Assembly (NCBI RefSeq): GCF_002931075.1
Contig: NZ_PSTQ01000001.1
Location: forward strand, 558,001 to 622,000
Source: Pseudoclavibacter sp. AY1F1
GTDB lineage: Bacteria; Actinomycetota; Actinomycetes; Actinomycetales; Microbacteriaceae
Reading direction: 5' to 3'
Length of the DNA: 64,000 nt
Below are positions 60,316 to 64,000 of the stretch, piece by piece; positions within the stretch are counted from its first letter, which is position 1; every line of letters begins with the position of its first letter. The notes beneath the pieces were generated by a model, which was not told the origin of the DNA, searched no databases, and saw only the letters and a list, made by a program, of their open reading frames with translations. The position numbers and the translations under genes were made by a program.

Positions 60316-60393
60316 GGATTCCATCATGACAGCACCTGAGCCTTCAGCCCTGTAGCAACAGTCCCAAGAAGTCGAGAGATCATTAGAGGATTT

Positions 60394-61638
60394 CTAGTGC
60401 GAGGTGCGTCGGCCGCGTCGGGCCACGTTGCTCGCGGGAGCGGTTCCCGAGTGTCGACGCGGTTCTGGCTGCTTGGGTTCGGCGATGTTGCCGAGGATGA
60501 GCGCGCACTGCAGGATGAGCGCCTCGCGCGGCCCCGTGGCGTCCCACCCGATGACCTCGCTGACACGCTTGAGACGGTAGCGAACGGTGTTGGGATGCAC
60601 GAAGAGCTCGCGTGCGGTCGCCTCGAGGGAGCGGCCGTTGTCGAGGTAGCACCAGAGCGTGGTCAGGAGGTCGCTCTGGTGATCGGCGAGTGGCCTGAAG
60701 ACGCGCGCGACGAGGGTCTGTCGCGCAAGCGGGTCACCGGCGAGTGCTCGCTCAGGGAGGAGTTCGTCGGCGAGCATGGGGCGCTGCGCCTTGCGCCAGG
60801 CGCCCGCGACCGCGAAGCCCGCGAGTGCCGCGCGCGCGCTACGGGACGCTTCGACAACACTCGGCACGGGTGGGCCGAGCACAAGACGCCCGTCGCCGAA
60901 GCTTGGCTCCAGCCGTTCCGCGATCTCCATGAAGGGCACCTGCTCGGCTTCGTCGCCCTCCCCGTTGGGGTGGGCGCGGCCGATGACCAGCACGAGCCGG
61001 CCACCCTGCACGCCCACGAGCAGGTCGACCTTGTTGTGACGGGCTGTGCGGCGGATCTGATCGACCTCGAGGATCCTCGGGGTCGTTCCGACAAGCACAC
61101 TGACCTCGCCGTGCCCGTGCCAGCCCAGGGCTGCGATGCGGCTCGGGAGCTCGTCGTCGTGCTCGCCCGTGAGGATCGAGTCGACAACAAGTGCCTCGAG
61201 GCGCGCATCCCAGAGCCCTCTTGCCTCCGCGGCGCGGGCGTAGACGTCCGCGGCCGCGAAGGCGATGTCGCGTGAGTACTTCAGCACCGCTTCGCGCACG
61301 TCGCCATCCGTCAGCTTGGTGCGCTCCTCAACAACTTCCACGACGACTCGGATGAGCTGCAGCGTCTGCTGCAGGCTCACCGATCGCAGGAGCTCGCGAG
61401 GGGCGGAATCGAAGACGTCCGCCGCAACCCACGGGGTGGCGGTGGGGTCTTCGAACCAGGCGATGAAGGAGGAGATGCCCGACTGGGCGACGAGGCCAAC
61501 GGCGCTTCGTCGCCCAGGGGGCATGTCCCCGAACCAGGGAAGGGTCTCTTCCAATCGCTTCACTGTTGCGGTCGAGAGCTCTCCTGAGATCGACCGTAGC
61601 CAGTTGAGTGTCTGGTCCTTAGTGCGTGGAGCGGGCAT
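60394..61638 (-). CDS. fasR: FasR-type regulator of fatty acid synthesis (PucR/CdaR family)
   Basis: A 414-residue regulator with a central GGDEF-like/PucR middle region and a C-terminal PucR helix-turn-helix: LWCYLDNGRSLEATARELFV, then HPNTVRYRLKRVSEVIGWD. In Streptomyces a PucR-like protein next to fabD (FasR) activates the fab operon, and this gene has the same place. The last 30 residues are basic and Pro/Ala-rich. It lies 40 bases after aceE and on the same strand, so it may also be transcribed with it. Confidence 0.9.
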   Translation of the reverse strand: MPAPRTKDQTLNWLRSISGELSTATVKRLEETLPWFGDMPPGRRSAVGLVAQSGISSFIAWFEDPTATPWVAADVFDSAPRELLRSVSLQQTLQLIRVVVEVVEERTKLTDGDVREAVLKYSRDIAFAAADVYARAAEARGLWDARLEALVVDSILTGEHDDELPSRIAALGWHGHGEVSVLVGTTPRILEVDQIRRTARHNKVDLLVGVQGGRLVLVIGRAHPNGEGDEAEQVPFMEIAERLEPSFGDGRLVLGPPVPSVVEASRSARAALAGFAVAGAWRKAQRPMLADELLPERALAGDPLARQTLVARVFRPLADHQSDLLTTLWCYLDNGRSLEATARELFVHPNTVRYRLKRVSEVIGWDATGPREALILQCALILGNIAEPKQPEPRRHSGTAPASNVARRGRRTSH

Positions 61639-61678
61639 GATTCCGAACTGTGAGTGGGCGAGCAGGGGAGAGGCGCTG

Positions 61679-64000
<2,322 letters not shown>

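Overview
The window comes from a high-GC Gram-positive actinobacterium, most likely a member of the Microbacteriaceae. The clues are the high-GC codon use, a FasR-type regulator heading a fabD-fabH-acpP-fabF cluster, a DUF3145 gene, a homodimeric-type aceE, a LAxTG (class E) sortase signal, and many genes whose -10 box sits about six bases before the start codon (leaderless mRNAs).

Positions 1 to about 28,000 look like accessory DNA. The right edge carries an isolated 3' half of a tRNA-Asn gene (28010-28048) followed by its terminator, which is the expected scar of an element integrated into tRNA-Asn. This part holds a broken DUF2958-like gene, a secreted and probably sortase-anchored HNH nuclease, a Dam-type methylase, an oligoribonuclease-like exonuclease, and four exported proteins sharing an unusual signal sequence (two of them glycine-rich). 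Six of these loci carry the same decamer, CCCCGCATAG, just upstream. I read it as an element-specific promoter; at two genes it sits exactly where a leaderless -10 box should. I see no integrase, so the left end must lie outside the window. Within the same stretch are small metabolic and regulatory modules: a CGNR protein with an alpha/beta hydrolase, MerR, MarR with nitronate monooxygenase divergent from an SDR and an esterase, a lipoprotein-adaptor-ABC-kinase operon with a divergent response regulator, hydrolase plus TetR, and AraC.

From about 28,050 to 42,400 the layout looks chromosomal: an alditol-oxidase-like flavoprotein, an M23 peptidase, an SGNH-like secreted protein, a YgiC/YgiB-like pair, and a histidine-degradation cluster (hutD, IclR regulator, hutU, hutF, hutI; no hutH or hutG here), then def and a DMT transporter. 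From 42,500 to 53,250 come a GT4 glycosyltransferase, map with a divergent XRE regulator, a thiamine-binding protein, tRNA-Met, a TetR-RND efflux pair, proB-proA and a small membrane protein. From 53,290 to the end come glgP, DUF3145, and the minus-strand run aceE-fasR-fabD-fabH-acpP-fabF that links acetyl-CoA supply to type II fatty acid synthesis.

Several genes have sequence-level oddities: two C7 tracts whose contraction by one base would restore a stop codon (IclR/hutU and TetR), an (SR)8-coding hexanucleotide repeat in a histidine kinase, a 15-bp tandem duplication across the catalytic motif of the exonuclease, and an in-frame TAG in the first gene. Positions, motifs and spacings are read directly from the sequence. 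Family names come from recognising motifs by eye, without database searches.
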